Translations under genes and position numbers: made by a program
Source: an uncultured Candidatus Melainabacteria bacterium
GTDB lineage: Bacteria > Cyanobacteriota > Vampirovibrionia > Gastranaerophilales > Gastranaerophilaceae
Reading direction: 5' to 3'
Assembly: GCA_934717745.1 (NCBI GenBank)
Contig: CAKUZB010000008.1
Span: forward strand, 1-64,000
DNA length: 64,000 nt
Part shown: one piece after another, positions 18,182-26,241 of the stretch
Position numbering within the stretch: position 1 is the stretch's first letter
Layout of the letters: each line of letters opens with the position of its first letter
The notes under the pieces: model-generated
The model's database searches: none
What the model saw: only the letters and a program-made list of their open reading frames with translations
Told to the model about the DNA's origin: nothing

Positions 18182-18236
18182 CAAAAAATATTCTTTGCCG
18201 ACTTAAATTACATTTATTTGTGAAAGTTTTAAAAAC

Positions 18237-18269
18237 AAAAAAGACTTGGTAAATACCAAGTCTTTTTTT
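18237..18269. terminator. Hairpin terminator after mutL
   Basis: GACTTGGT and ACCAAGTC form a stem around AAAT, with flanking A and T runs that make it usable from both directions. Confidence 0.8.
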
Positions 18270-18298
18270 GTTTTATTCTTTCATTTTTTCATTCTTAA

Positions 18299-18769
18299 TT
18301 AAAGACTTCTATATGCCGTTGGATCAGTATCGCCTTGACCAGATGAAAAGAAATCGCTTATTTTTTCACCAAAAGTTCTTTGGTCTTTAGTTGCAGGCTC
18401 TGTTAAAAGTATATCTGTTTCTTTTGTTTTTGGAGTTACAACATCTTTTAAAATTTTTATCAATTTATCTGGTAATGCCATATTTCCATATTGGTATCCA
18501 CCATGAATTTTAATATCAGAACCTTCTTTTTTAGGATTGCGAATGTAAAAATCTACCCATTGATTATCATTTGGTTTTTTCTTTGGTTCTGCTTTTTCGT
18601 AAAGTTCAAGAGTATCACCTTTTGAAACATTTTCCATTCTGCCTAAAGTCTTTTTAAAATCTGCATATTGACCTTTACCCATATTTTCAACGAATTTTTT
18701 TAGAGTATCATTTTCTTTTAATTTTGCCTGAAAACTTGGTTGAGTGCCTACTGTTGGCTTGATATTCAT
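18299..18769 (-). CDS. Hypothetical protein with N-terminal PSFQAKL motif
   Basis: I do not recognise this 156-residue protein. It is hydrophilic, with no signal peptide or membrane segment. The N-terminus MNIKPTVGTQPSFQAKL contains an SF motif that also appears near the N-termini of two other proteins of the window (the REMGE-repeat protein and the truncated metallopeptidase). The middle is Lys-rich and the C-terminus predicts little order. It follows the ribosome binding site AAGGAAGG and is flanked by terminators, so it is probably a monocistronic gene. Confidence 0.6.
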   Translation of the reverse strand: MNIKPTVGTQPSFQAKLKENDTLKKFVENMGKGQYADFKKTLGRMENVSKGDTLELYEKAEPKKKPNDNQWVDFYIRNPKKEGSDIKIHGGYQYGNMALPDKLIKILKDVVTPKTKETDILLTEPATKDQRTFGEKISDFFSSGQGDTDPTAYRSL

Positions 18770-18961
18770 TTATTTAACCTTCCTTTTATATGTATTATTA
18801 ATTACCTACCACTTGTGCTTCAAATAAAACAACTGAATATTTAAAATTGCCAAACTATATCATAATATATTTCCTATAATGTCGTAAGTATGTTAACTTT
18901 CAGCCATTTTAAATTTCATTTTTACATATTGTTACATATCTATAATAAAAATAAATTCAAT

Positions 18962-18993
18962 AAAAAAGGAACTTTTAAAAAGTTCCTTTTTTA
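18962..18993. terminator. Terminator of the min operon
   Basis: A near-perfect AT-rich stem around GGAACTTTTAAAAAGTTCC with A and T flanks lies just beyond the minE stop codon. Confidence 0.8.
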
Positions 18994-19012
18994 TTATTTC
19001 TATTGTTATTTG

Positions 19013-19741
19013 TTATTCTTCTGATTTTGTTTCTTCTGTTTTTTCTTCGGCTTCAGAAATTTCTTCAGTTTCTTCTTTTGTTTCAGATTCTGCATTTTCT
19101 TTTTTTTCTTCTGCGTCTTTATTTTCTTCAACTACATCAGATTTTTCTTTATTTTCTTCTGATTTTTCGTTTTCAGTATTTTCAGAAACTTCAACTTTTT
19201 TCTTTTTATTTTTCTTTTTTTTCTTCTTTTTAGTTTTTTCTTCTGAAGTTTTTTCTTCTATTTCTTCACTTTCAGAAGTTTCATTTTCCTCTATATCTTC
19301 CGATTCGTCTTCTAAATCTTCTTCATCTAACTCATCTTCATTTTCTTCATCTTCAGCGTCATCTTCAAATTCTTCAGATTTTTCAGCCAATTTTGCAAGT
19401 CTTTCTTTTTCTTCATCTTCTGCTTTCAAGGCTTCTTCGATTTCTTCCTCGTCTTTCGCTCTGATTACAGGAATAGAAAGCATTAGTGCAAGTTGGTCGT
19501 CTTCCGGAGTAAAGTTTAATTCTAACAAATCTTTATCCATAACAACGTATTTTGAAAGCAAATCAATCATTTCGCCTCTCAAACGTTCTAACAATCTTGG
19601 ATTAAGATTTGTTCTATCTTGCATCAAAACTAATTTCAAACGATTTGTTGCAACGTTTTTTGATTCTTCTTTTTCTTCTTTAGAAAAGAAATCTACAACT
19701 TTTTTGTAGAATTCACCAATATTACTTAAGTCGAATTTCAT
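19013..19741 (-). CDS. minE: MinE with a long acidic/lysine-rich extension
   Basis: The first ~95 residues are a typical MinE: membrane-targeting N-terminus MKFDLSNIGEFYKKVVDFF, the MinD-binding segment ATNRLKLVLMQDRTNLNPR (both within family expectations), and the dimerising beta region LELNFTPEDDQLALMLSIPV. MinE stimulates MinD ATPase and positions the division site. Normal MinE has about 85-100 residues; this one continues for about 145 more residues of Glu/Asp, Ser and Lys, including a KKKKKKK-NKKKK run. The tail is predicted to be disordered. It is the last gene of the operon, 3 bp after minD. Confidence 0.9.
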   Translation of the reverse strand: MKFDLSNIGEFYKKVVDFFSKEEKEESKNVATNRLKLVLMQDRTNLNPRLLERLRGEMIDLLSKYVVMDKDLLELNFTPEDDQLALMLSIPVIRAKDEEEIEEALKAEDEEKERLAKLAEKSEEFEDDAEDEENEDELDEEDLEDESEDIEENETSESEEIEEKTSEEKTKKKKKKKNKKKKVEVSENTENEKSEENKEKSDVVEENKDAEEKKENAESETKEETEEISEAEEKTEETKSEE

Positions 19742-19744
19742 TGA

Positions 19745-20560
19745 TTATTGCTCCTTTTTAAATAAATTTAAGAAAAATGCTTTAACCTTTGAGATAAAAT
19801 CTTGAGGTTCATCAATATTCAAAAATTCAACTTCTTTGCCCATAATTCTTTCAGCAACATTGTGATATGCTTGTCCTGCTAAAGATTTTTCATCATTAAC
19901 AATAGGTTCACCTTTGTTTGTTGAAGTAATAATACCTGTATCTTCCGGAATAATACCAATAAGTTTGCAAGATAAAATTTCAACAACATCATCAACACTC
20001 ATCATATCATTTGTTTTAATCAAATTTGGGCGAACTCTGTTCAACAAAAGATTATATTTTTCAATATGTTCTTTTGCTTCTAAAAGACCTATAATTCTAT
20101 CAGCATCACGAACCGCAGACATTTCCGGAGTTGCAACAACAATTGCTTCGGTTGCACCTGCTGTCGCATTTTCAAAACCTTGTTCAATACCTGCCGGACA
20201 GTCAATAATAATAAAATCGTTGTCTTCTTTTAATTCTTCACAAATTGTTTTTAATTGTTCGCCTGTAACAGCAGTTTTATCACGAGTTTGTGCCGCTGCA
20301 AGTAAGCAAAGATTTGGATTTTTCTTATCTTTAACTAATGCTTGTTTAAGTTTGCAACGTTCTTCAACAACGTCAACAATTGTATAAACAATTCTGTTTT
20401 CTAAGCCTAATAATAAATCTAAATTTCTTAAGCCTAAATCTGTATCAATTAAAACAACTTTGTTGCCCGCTTTTGCCAAAGCAGTACCAATATTCGCTGT
20501 GGTAGTTGTCTTTCCTACACCGCCTTTACCAGACGTAATTACGATTACTCTACCTGTCAT
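19745..20560 (-). CDS. minD: Septum-site-determining ATPase MinD
   Basis: This deviant Walker-A ATPase of the ParA/MinD family has GKGGVGKTTTTANIG at residues 10-24, Asp in IDTDLGLRNLDLLLG, and IIDCPAGIEQGF. The C-terminal amphipathic helix (FISKVKAFFLNLFKKEQ) anchors ATP-bound MinD to the membrane. It recruits MinC and is released by MinE. Length (271 residues) is normal. The gene overlaps the minC stop by one base. Confidence 0.95.
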   Translation of the reverse strand: MTGRVIVITSGKGGVGKTTTTANIGTALAKAGNKVVLIDTDLGLRNLDLLLGLENRIVYTIVDVVEERCKLKQALVKDKKNPNLCLLAAAQTRDKTAVTGEQLKTICEELKEDNDFIIIDCPAGIEQGFENATAGATEAIVVATPEMSAVRDADRIIGLLEAKEHIEKYNLLLNRVRPNLIKTNDMMSVDDVVEILSCKLIGIIPEDTGIITSTNKGEPIVNDEKSLAGQAYHNVAERIMGKEVEFLNIDEPQDFISKVKAFFLNLFKKEQ

Positions 20561-21423
20561 TATTTCTCCTTACTTTCGTATGTTGTTGTTATAACTATTG
20601 ATTTTCCATCGATTCTCGCTTCCTCCGGAACAAAAGATGGTGATTTTTGAACAAATGGAACATTTTCAGTATTAACCCGTCTTGCATAGCAATTTGCAAT
20701 TCTCAATTGAATTGCATTTAATTTCAATGCTCTAATAACGGCATTAGAATTACCTTTTGAACCTGCATGAGCAATTCCGCCCAAAACACCCCAAACTGTA
20801 ACGTCGCCCCTTGCAACAATTTCACTACCCGGATTTGCATCACCGATAACAACAATATTACCGTCTGATGTAACTGTTTGACCTGAACGTAATGTTTGAT
20901 TTAAGTATAATGTTGGTAATTTTTCAACATCTTCTTCATCATCTTCCAATTTTAAATCAGGAGTTTCGTCCTCGTCCATTGTTGCATAAGTTTTCATTTC
21001 TTCCGGTTTAATCAAACCTTCTTCTTGTGCAAGTTCTTGGAATGCAAAATCACTATCATTATTACTGAACAAATCAGGTTTTGCTGTTAATTGTTGCATT
21101 TCTTCAACAGTTGGTTCAATTTGAGGAATTTCCATTTCATTTTTTAATTCTGAAATTTGAATTTCTAAAGCATTTGCCGCTTCTTTTGTTGCTTCAGATG
21201 AAGTATCAACAAATTCCAAAGTTGATTCCATAGATTCAATTAAAGCCTTGATACTCAACAATTGAGATTGAGTTAAATCAATACCTTCTAATTTTAAACA
21301 AATCTTCTTTTTTTGTGCTTCAGGCATATCAAGAATTGAACTTAATTCATAGATAACTTCAGCAGCATTACTTGCGTTGCTTAGGTTTACAATAAAACCG
21401 TCTTCAATAAATCCTTTATCCAA
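20560..21423 (-). CDS. minC: Septum-site-determining protein MinC
   Basis: MinC inhibits FtsZ assembly. The C-terminal beta-helix domain is clear: LRSGQTVTSDGNIVVIGDAN, GSEIVARGDVTVWGVLGG and AHAGSKGN. The N-terminal FtsZ-binding half is diverged, and an acidic linker (about residues 145-180) is longer than usual. The start codon is TTG, supported by AAAGGAAG eight bases upstream. It heads the minC-minD-minE operon; the 454-bp upstream region is rich in CATG words. Confidence 0.9.
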   Translation of the reverse strand: MDKGFIEDGFIVNLSNASNAAEVIYELSSILDMPEAQKKKICLKLEGIDLTQSQLLSIKALIESMESTLEFVDTSSEATKEAANALEIQISELKNEMEIPQIEPTVEEMQQLTAKPDLFSNNDSDFAFQELAQEEGLIKPEEMKTYATMDEDETPDLKLEDDEEDVEKLPTLYLNQTLRSGQTVTSDGNIVVIGDANPGSEIVARGDVTVWGVLGGIAHAGSKGNSNAVIRALKLNAIQLRIANCYARRVNTENVPFVQKSPSFVPEEARIDGKSIVITTTYESKEK

Positions 21424-21877
21424 AGTTTTCTTCCTTTTGCTATTTATACATTTCTACAAAAAAAGCATACCTTAAATATAGATGAAGTTCAAGAAGATTT
21501 TGAAAAAAAGGCATGCCCAAACGGCTGAAATCGGCATGGGTTTTGAAAATTATTTACATTTCTTAACTGTTTTTTAAACCATGAAAACATGCACCGCTCA
21601 TGGGTTTTCATGATTTAAAAGGCTACAATCATGTCATAGTGCAAAAGTCATGTTATTGATTTCATTGAAACATGGTCTATCAGCATGTTTTAAACCTTTG
21701 TTGCGAAATGTGAAAATAAGGGTAAAAAGCACTTGTAAATACACTTTGAAATTTTACAATGTAACTAAAGCAAGTATCTATTGCTTTTTGGGTAGTGATC
21801 AAGCATGGTATTCAACCGGAACTTGATAAAATAATATTTCATAATCTTAAAACGAAAAAAATTGGAGGACATAAATA
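21424..21877. promoter_or_regulatory. CATG-rich intergenic region upstream of minC
   Basis: No gene is seen. Eleven CATG tetramers occur, ten of them within about 175 bp, at 21512, 21535, 21580, 21588, 21599, 21609, 21630, 21649, 21671, 21684 and 21804. CATGAAAA and TTTTCATG (21580-21612) form an inverted repeat, and CATGCC/GGCATG another. Many spacings are near 10 or 21 bp, that is, on one helical face. It lies between two divergent genes, so a multi-site operator or a structured leader RNA are the likeliest explanations. Confidence 0.5.
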
Positions 21878-22096
21878 GTGTTTAGAAGTCGTGATATGGG
21901 ACGAGCAGTTGCAGTTAGAAGATGGACACCTACTGCATTGGATTGTTATAAAAGAGGTTGCAATTGTGAAGGCTGCTTCTACAAAGATTTCTTTTCAGGC
22001 TCATCTCAAAAATGTCAAATGAAGGCCTCTGTTTTAGAATTAGTGAGAGTTTTAGGAACTCCAAACGTAGAATTACAACAAATAATTTCAGATTAG
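21878..22096 (+). CDS. Small conserved-looking Cys-rich protein
   Basis: This 72-residue protein begins at GTG seven bases after GGAGG. It carries a tight cysteine cluster, CYKRGCNCEGCFY, plus a later Cys in SQKCQMK, followed by an amphipathic helix (ASVLELVRVLGTPN). The arrangement suggests a zinc or iron-sulfur site next to a small DNA- or protein-binding helix. I do not know a function. It is separated from the HPF gene by 91 bp and is preceded by the CATG-rich region. Confidence 0.65.
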   Translation: MFRSRDMGRAVAVRRWTPTALDCYKRGCNCEGCFYKDFFSGSSQKCQMKASVLELVRVLGTPNVELQQIISD

Positions 22097-22187
22097 TAAC
22101 AACTATTAATCAACTCATTTATTGATTTTATTTTATGTTTCTTGTATTCTATCATTAAACTTATAAATAAATTATCGGAGGCAAATA

Positions 22188-22571
22188 ATGCGTATACATG
22201 TTAACGGAAGAAACATTGAAATTACAGATGCTATTAAAGCGTATGTAAAAGAAAAAATTGGTAAAGTGGCAACTCACTATGACCAAATTCAAGGTATTGA
22301 AGTAATTTTATCAGTTATTAAAAACCCTGCTGCCGCAGAAAAACATATTGCAGAAGTTAGATGCAGTTTAGACAAAGTAAAATTACACTTAGAAGAAACA
22401 GCAGAATCTATGTATGCTAGTATCGACTTACTTTCTGACAAACTTTTAAGACAAGTTAAAAAAGTAAAAGATAAATCATTATCATCTAACAAGGCTTCTA
22501 TCAGAACTAATAAAGTTGAAGAAGACGAAGATGATGAAATTGTTGTTGTTGAGGCTATTTCTGAAGAATAA
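22188..22571 (+). CDS. hpf: Ribosome hibernation promoting factor (HPF/RaiA family)
   Basis: This family inactivates ribosomes in stationary phase by binding in the decoding channel. The beta-alpha-beta-beta-beta-alpha domain begins RIHVNGRNIEITDAIKAYVKEKI and includes AEVRCSLDKVKLHLEETAESMYASIDLL (both quoted only to show the pattern: NGRNIEITDAIKAYV and ESMYASIDLL are diagnostic). At 127 residues with an acidic end, it lacks the C-terminal dimerisation domain of long HPF. The next gene overlaps its stop by one base. GGAGG precedes the ATG. Confidence 0.88.
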   Translation: MRIHVNGRNIEITDAIKAYVKEKIGKVATHYDQIQGIEVILSVIKNPAAAEKHIAEVRCSLDKVKLHLEETAESMYASIDLLSDKLLRQVKKVKDKSLSSNKASIRTNKVEEDEDDEIVVVEAISEE

Positions 22572-23362
22572 TGCTTAACGGTAAAAAAATCGTTGTTATA
22601 ATGCCTGCATACAACGCAGAACAAACTCTAAAACAAACTTATGACGAAATTTATCGAGAGTTTGTTGACGAAATAATTTTAGTAGACGACAGTTCCCTAG
22701 ATAATACTAAGGAACTGTCGAAATCTTTGAAAATAACAACGATTGTACACAAAGAAAACAAAGGCTACGGTGCAAATCAAAAATCCTGCTACCGTGCAGC
22801 CTTAAAAGCCGGTGCAGACATTGTTATTATGCTTCACCCGGATTACCAATACACCCCAAAACTAATTCCGGCCATGGCATCTATGATGGCATTCGAACAA
22901 TATGATACCGTTCTTGCATCAAGAATGTTGGGTCGTTCTGCAATAAAAGGCGGAATGCCATTGTACAAATACATTGCAAACAAGTTTTTAACCGCATTTG
23001 AAAATTTCTTCTTGCAAGAAAAACTTTCCGAGTATCACACTGGTTTTAGAGGATTTACAAGAGAAATTTTAGAAAAATTACCACTTGAAAGTTGTAATGA
23101 CGACTTCATTTTTGACAACGAAATTTTAGCCTTAATTTTATTTAATAAATACAATATTGGCGAAATTTCTTGCCCAACAAAATACTTTAAAGAAGCATCT
23201 TCAATAAATTTCTCTCGTTCTTGCAAGTATGGATTTGGAGTTTTAGGTGTAAGTCTTTTATACAGACTCGCAAAAATGGGGTTGAAATTTGGAATATTTA
23301 ACAAAAATGGTAAAAAATTAGACCTTAACGCTGAAGTAACTTATTACTACAAAGAAAACTAA
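22571..23362 (+). CDS. Family 2 glycosyltransferase, polyprenyl-phosphate sugar type
   Basis: The GT2 fold is shown by VVIMPAYNAEQTL at the N-terminus, EIILVDDSSLDNT, IVHKENKGYGANQK and VIMLHPDYQY, the last holding the metal-binding region. It resembles dolichol/undecaprenyl-phosphate mannosyl- or glucosyltransferases without the extra C-terminal membrane domain; 263 residues. The donor and acceptor are not identifiable. It is translationally coupled to hpf. Confidence 0.82.
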   Translation: MLNGKKIVVIMPAYNAEQTLKQTYDEIYREFVDEIILVDDSSLDNTKELSKSLKITTIVHKENKGYGANQKSCYRAALKAGADIVIMLHPDYQYTPKLIPAMASMMAFEQYDTVLASRMLGRSAIKGGMPLYKYIANKFLTAFENFFLQEKLSEYHTGFRGFTREILEKLPLESCNDDFIFDNEILALILFNKYNIGEISCPTKYFKEASSINFSRSCKYGFGVLGVSLLYRLAKMGLKFGIFNKNGKKLDLNAEVTYYYKEN

Positions 23363-24463
23363 TTACATAGTTTTGTCAATAATACCCCCACCAACAAGAA
23401 TTTCGCCGTCATAAATTACCACTGATTGACCTAACGAAATTGATTTTTGCATGTCTATAAATTCTATTTTTAAATCACCATTTTCTAATAATTGAATCTT
23501 AGCCTCTCTCGGTTCTTGAGTTGAGCGAAACTTTGCAGTGTAAGTTTTATTTTCATCAAATTTATCAACAGAAAGCATATTTATTTTTGTCGCAATCAAG
23601 GTATTTTGCATAGTTTTATCCTTAAAACCGACAACAACTTCGTTTGTTTCTTTGCGAAGTTCTATAACATATAATGGCTCTGTAGAACTTACACCCAAGC
23701 CTTTTCTTTGACCTATAGTGTAATTCCAAAAACCTTTATGTTGACCTAAAATTTTTCCGTTAACATCAACAATGTTTCCGACTTTTTCATCAATTTGTAA
23801 AAGTTCATTGTAATCTCCCTCATAAAAATCTTGACTATCAGGCTTTTCCGCTACATCAAGATTGTATTTTTTTGCGATATTACGAATTTCTTCTTTCGTA
23901 TAATTCCCTAACGGTAAAATAATATTTTTCAAAGTATCTTGTTTCAATCTATATAAAAAGTAAGATTGGTCTTTTTTGTGATTTACACCTCTTTTTAAGA
24001 TATATCTTCCATTTTCATCTTGTTCAACTCTTGCATAATGACCTGTTGCAAATTTATCAAATTCAATTCCGTTAATTTTTGCAAGATTTGGCAAAACGTC
24101 AAATTTTATAAGAGCATTACACCATACACAAGGGTTTGGAGTGCGTCCGTTGAGATATTCGGCTCTAAAATTTTTCAAAACAATTTCTTCATATTGTTTT
24201 GCACAATCAAAAACATAAAAAGGAATACCAATAGCCTTACAAACACTTCTTGCAGACTCAATATCCTCTTTTTCATCCGGACCAAGGCATGCCCCATGAG
24301 TTTTGTGTGAAACTTTATCAAGTTTTTCCTGAATTTGTTTATAAACTCCGTCTTTACCCCAAATCGACATTGTTGCACCAATAACTTCATGACCTTGTTC
24401 TTTTAACAACAAGGCTGTTACTGATGAATCTACACCGCCTGACATTCCTACTAAAATTTTCAT
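23363..24463 (-). CDS. mnmA: tRNA 2-thiouridylase MnmA (atypical cysteines)
   Basis: MnmA adenylates U34 of tRNAs for Lys, Glu and Gln and transfers sulfur to form 2-thiouridine. The ATP-binding PP-loop GMSGGVDSS starts the protein and the C-terminal domain has VVGFKDK and GQSVVIYDGEILVGGG. The first catalytic region is TPNPCVWCN, so Cys replaces the usual Asp of DxxC. The second catalytic Cys, normally in SQDxCF, is absent (SQDFYEGDY). I start at the ATG after GAGGA; the upstream in-frame ATG lacks a ribosome site. Confidence 0.9.
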   Translation of the reverse strand: MKILVGMSGGVDSSVTALLLKEQGHEVIGATMSIWGKDGVYKQIQEKLDKVSHKTHGACLGPDEKEDIESARSVCKAIGIPFYVFDCAKQYEEIVLKNFRAEYLNGRTPNPCVWCNALIKFDVLPNLAKINGIEFDKFATGHYARVEQDENGRYILKRGVNHKKDQSYFLYRLKQDTLKNIILPLGNYTKEEIRNIAKKYNLDVAEKPDSQDFYEGDYNELLQIDEKVGNIVDVNGKILGQHKGFWNYTIGQRKGLGVSSTEPLYVIELRKETNEVVVGFKDKTMQNTLIATKINMLSVDKFDENKTYTAKFRSTQEPREAKIQLLENGDLKIEFIDMQKSISLGQSVVIYDGEILVGGGIIDKTM

Positions 24464-24580
24464 AATTTCATTCCTCAAAATGTTATGGTATACCATAACA
24501 TATATTTATTATTAAATAACAAGCATTTTTTCATGTCAATAAAATTTGACAAAATTGTTTATTTTTGATTTCATAAAAGT

Positions 24581-25093
24581 ATGAACAAAGAATTAACAGA
24601 AGCCTTAGAAAAATATTTACTTGCGATATTTGAATTATCAAAAGAAAACAGCCAATTAAAAGTTAAAGATGTTTCGAAATACCTAAAAATTGGCGGTTCG
24701 ACAACTTCAGAGGCGATTAAAACACTCGCTAAAAAAGGATTTATAGATTATGAACCATATAGCACGATTTCTTTGACAAAAAAGGGAATTGATGCCGTAG
24801 AATTAAAAATTTATCGACACAATACTATTTCAAAATTTTTGAATAATGTTTTAGAAATTGATAAAGAAAATTCCGAAAAAAACGCTACAAAGATTGAATA
24901 TTCAATGACAGAAGAAGTCCTTGTGAAATTTGTTCACTTTTTAGATTTTATGGAAAGTTGCACTTGCAAAGAGCCTAAATGGGTAAAAAGTTGTAAAACA
25001 ACACTTCAAAACGGCACAATGACAGACAAATGCAAAACCTGTATTTCTGAAAACCACTCCGGTTGCGGAAAATGTTGTGGCGGTTGCCATTAA
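24581..25093 (+). CDS. DtxR/MntR-like metalloregulator with Cys-rich tail
   Basis: The N-terminal winged helix fits the iron-dependent repressor family (EKYLLAIFELSKENSQLKVKDVSKYL and SEAIKTLAKKGFIDYEPYSTISLTKKG in pattern), followed by a helical dimerisation region with His/Glu ligands (YRHNTISKFL). The C-terminus is unusual: CTCKEPKWVKSC, CKTC and CGKCCGGCH give about ten cysteines. It may sense iron or another metal, or redox state. TTGACA at 24546 suggests its promoter. It converges with the efflux operon, overlapping it by 4 bp. Target genes are unknown. Confidence 0.72.
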   Translation: MNKELTEALEKYLLAIFELSKENSQLKVKDVSKYLKIGGSTTSEAIKTLAKKGFIDYEPYSTISLTKKGIDAVELKIYRHNTISKFLNNVLEIDKENSEKNATKIEYSMTEEVLVKFVHFLDFMESCTCKEPKWVKSCKTTLQNGTMTDKCKTCISENHSGCGKCCGGCH

Positions 25094-26241
25094 CCTTTAT
25101 TATTTTTACTAGATTTTTTAATCATAACGCATGCTAATTTAAAATACATTAGACAAAGGAAAAACACCCAAAGTAAGTCATACCTTATATCCCACAGAGT
25201 TGCATTCATTTGATTTATTTTAATAATGCCGTCAACACTGCATGTTGCCGGAATAAACAGTGCCAAAACATTTATAAATTGCGGAATTGATTCTCTAGGC
25301 CAAATTAACCCCGGAACAAAGATAAAAATAAGTGAGGTTACAACTAAAATAAGTAGTGCAGATTCTCTCGTTTTGAAGAAATAAGAAATTGTATTTGAGA
25401 AAAATCCGGCAGAATAATACATCAAAACCAACATTAAGAATAGCGGAAAAATGTTATACGACATTGGATAAACAAATATTGCAGGATAAAAAAGAAATAT
25501 TATTATTGAGTAAAAAAGATATAAAAGCACATAAGTAGTGCATCTTCCGAAAACCACCAGTGGAATATCCTCCTCTTTTTTGCAATAATCTTCTTTTAAT
25601 TCATTTTTTGTACCTTGCATTAATCCCATACCGACAACCAATGTTTGGTGCAAAATAAGTATCAAAATTACGGGATATACGTAAGTTTCGTAACCTCCGG
25701 CAGGATTATACATCGGAACTTGAACAAATTCAAAAGGCTGTTTTAAAGCCATTGCCATTTGTTTTGGAACACCTGCTTTTAAGAGTTTTCCAACCTCTAT
25801 TTTTGCACCCAAGGATACTGCTGTTTGAACAACTCCGGTATAAATTGCTTTGTATATAATCAAATAACTTGTATCAGCATAAACAGAAACTGTTGATTGA
25901 GTTCCACGCAAAATATCTTTTTCAAAATTTTTAGGAATTAACACAAAACCTTTAATTTTATCTTCATAAAACTGATTTTGAGCCTCTTTCATATCATTAA
26001 ACGATGAAACAACATCTGTATAATCAGTTGCATTAAGATTTTTTGTAAATTCTCTTGAAAGATTCGAATGATCTAAATCTACAACTCCAACGGGTGCATC
26101 TTTAATAATTTCCGTTGAATAAGGAATTGCATAGAACAAAGAATATACAACAACCCCGATAATCATAATCAGCATTGCACCTGAATCATGGAAAAAATTG
26201 TAAAATTCTTCTTTTATGATACCAATAAACTTCTTCATCAT
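25090..26241 (-). CDS. ABC-2 type permease (YhhJ/YbhR type), second copy
   Basis: The 383-residue protein has one N-terminal membrane segment (MLIMIIGVVVYSLFYAI), a large extracytoplasmic domain of about 150 residues, and five C-terminal membrane segments, with the family-typical GLIWPRESIPQF and PATCSVDGIIKINQM. This is the layout of the YbhR/YhhJ export permeases. ATG at the ATGA overlap with the preceding permease is preferred to an upstream GTG. It probably forms a heterodimer with that neighbour. Confidence 0.85.
   Translation of the reverse strand: MMKKFIGIIKEEFYNFFHDSGAMLIMIIGVVVYSLFYAIPYSTEIIKDAPVGVVDLDHSNLSREFTKNLNATDYTDVVSSFNDMKEAQNQFYEDKIKGFVLIPKNFEKDILRGTQSTVSVYADTSYLIIYKAIYTGVVQTAVSLGAKIEVGKLLKAGVPKQMAMALKQPFEFVQVPMYNPAGGYETYVYPVILILILHQTLVVGMGLMQGTKNELKEDYCKKEEDIPLVVFGRCTTYVLLYLFYSIIIFLFYPAIFVYPMSYNIFPLFLMLVLMYYSAGFFSNTISYFFKTRESALLILVVTSLIFIFVPGLIWPRESIPQFINVLALFIPATCSVDGIIKINQMNATLWDIRYDLLWVFFLCLMYFKLACVMIKKSSKNNKG

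Noticed and set aside
19003..19233. Hydrophobic Leu/Phe-rich plus-strand frame
   Set aside because: It is the antisense of the Glu/Lys-rich minE tail; the hydrophobic look comes from complementing GAA and AAA codons.
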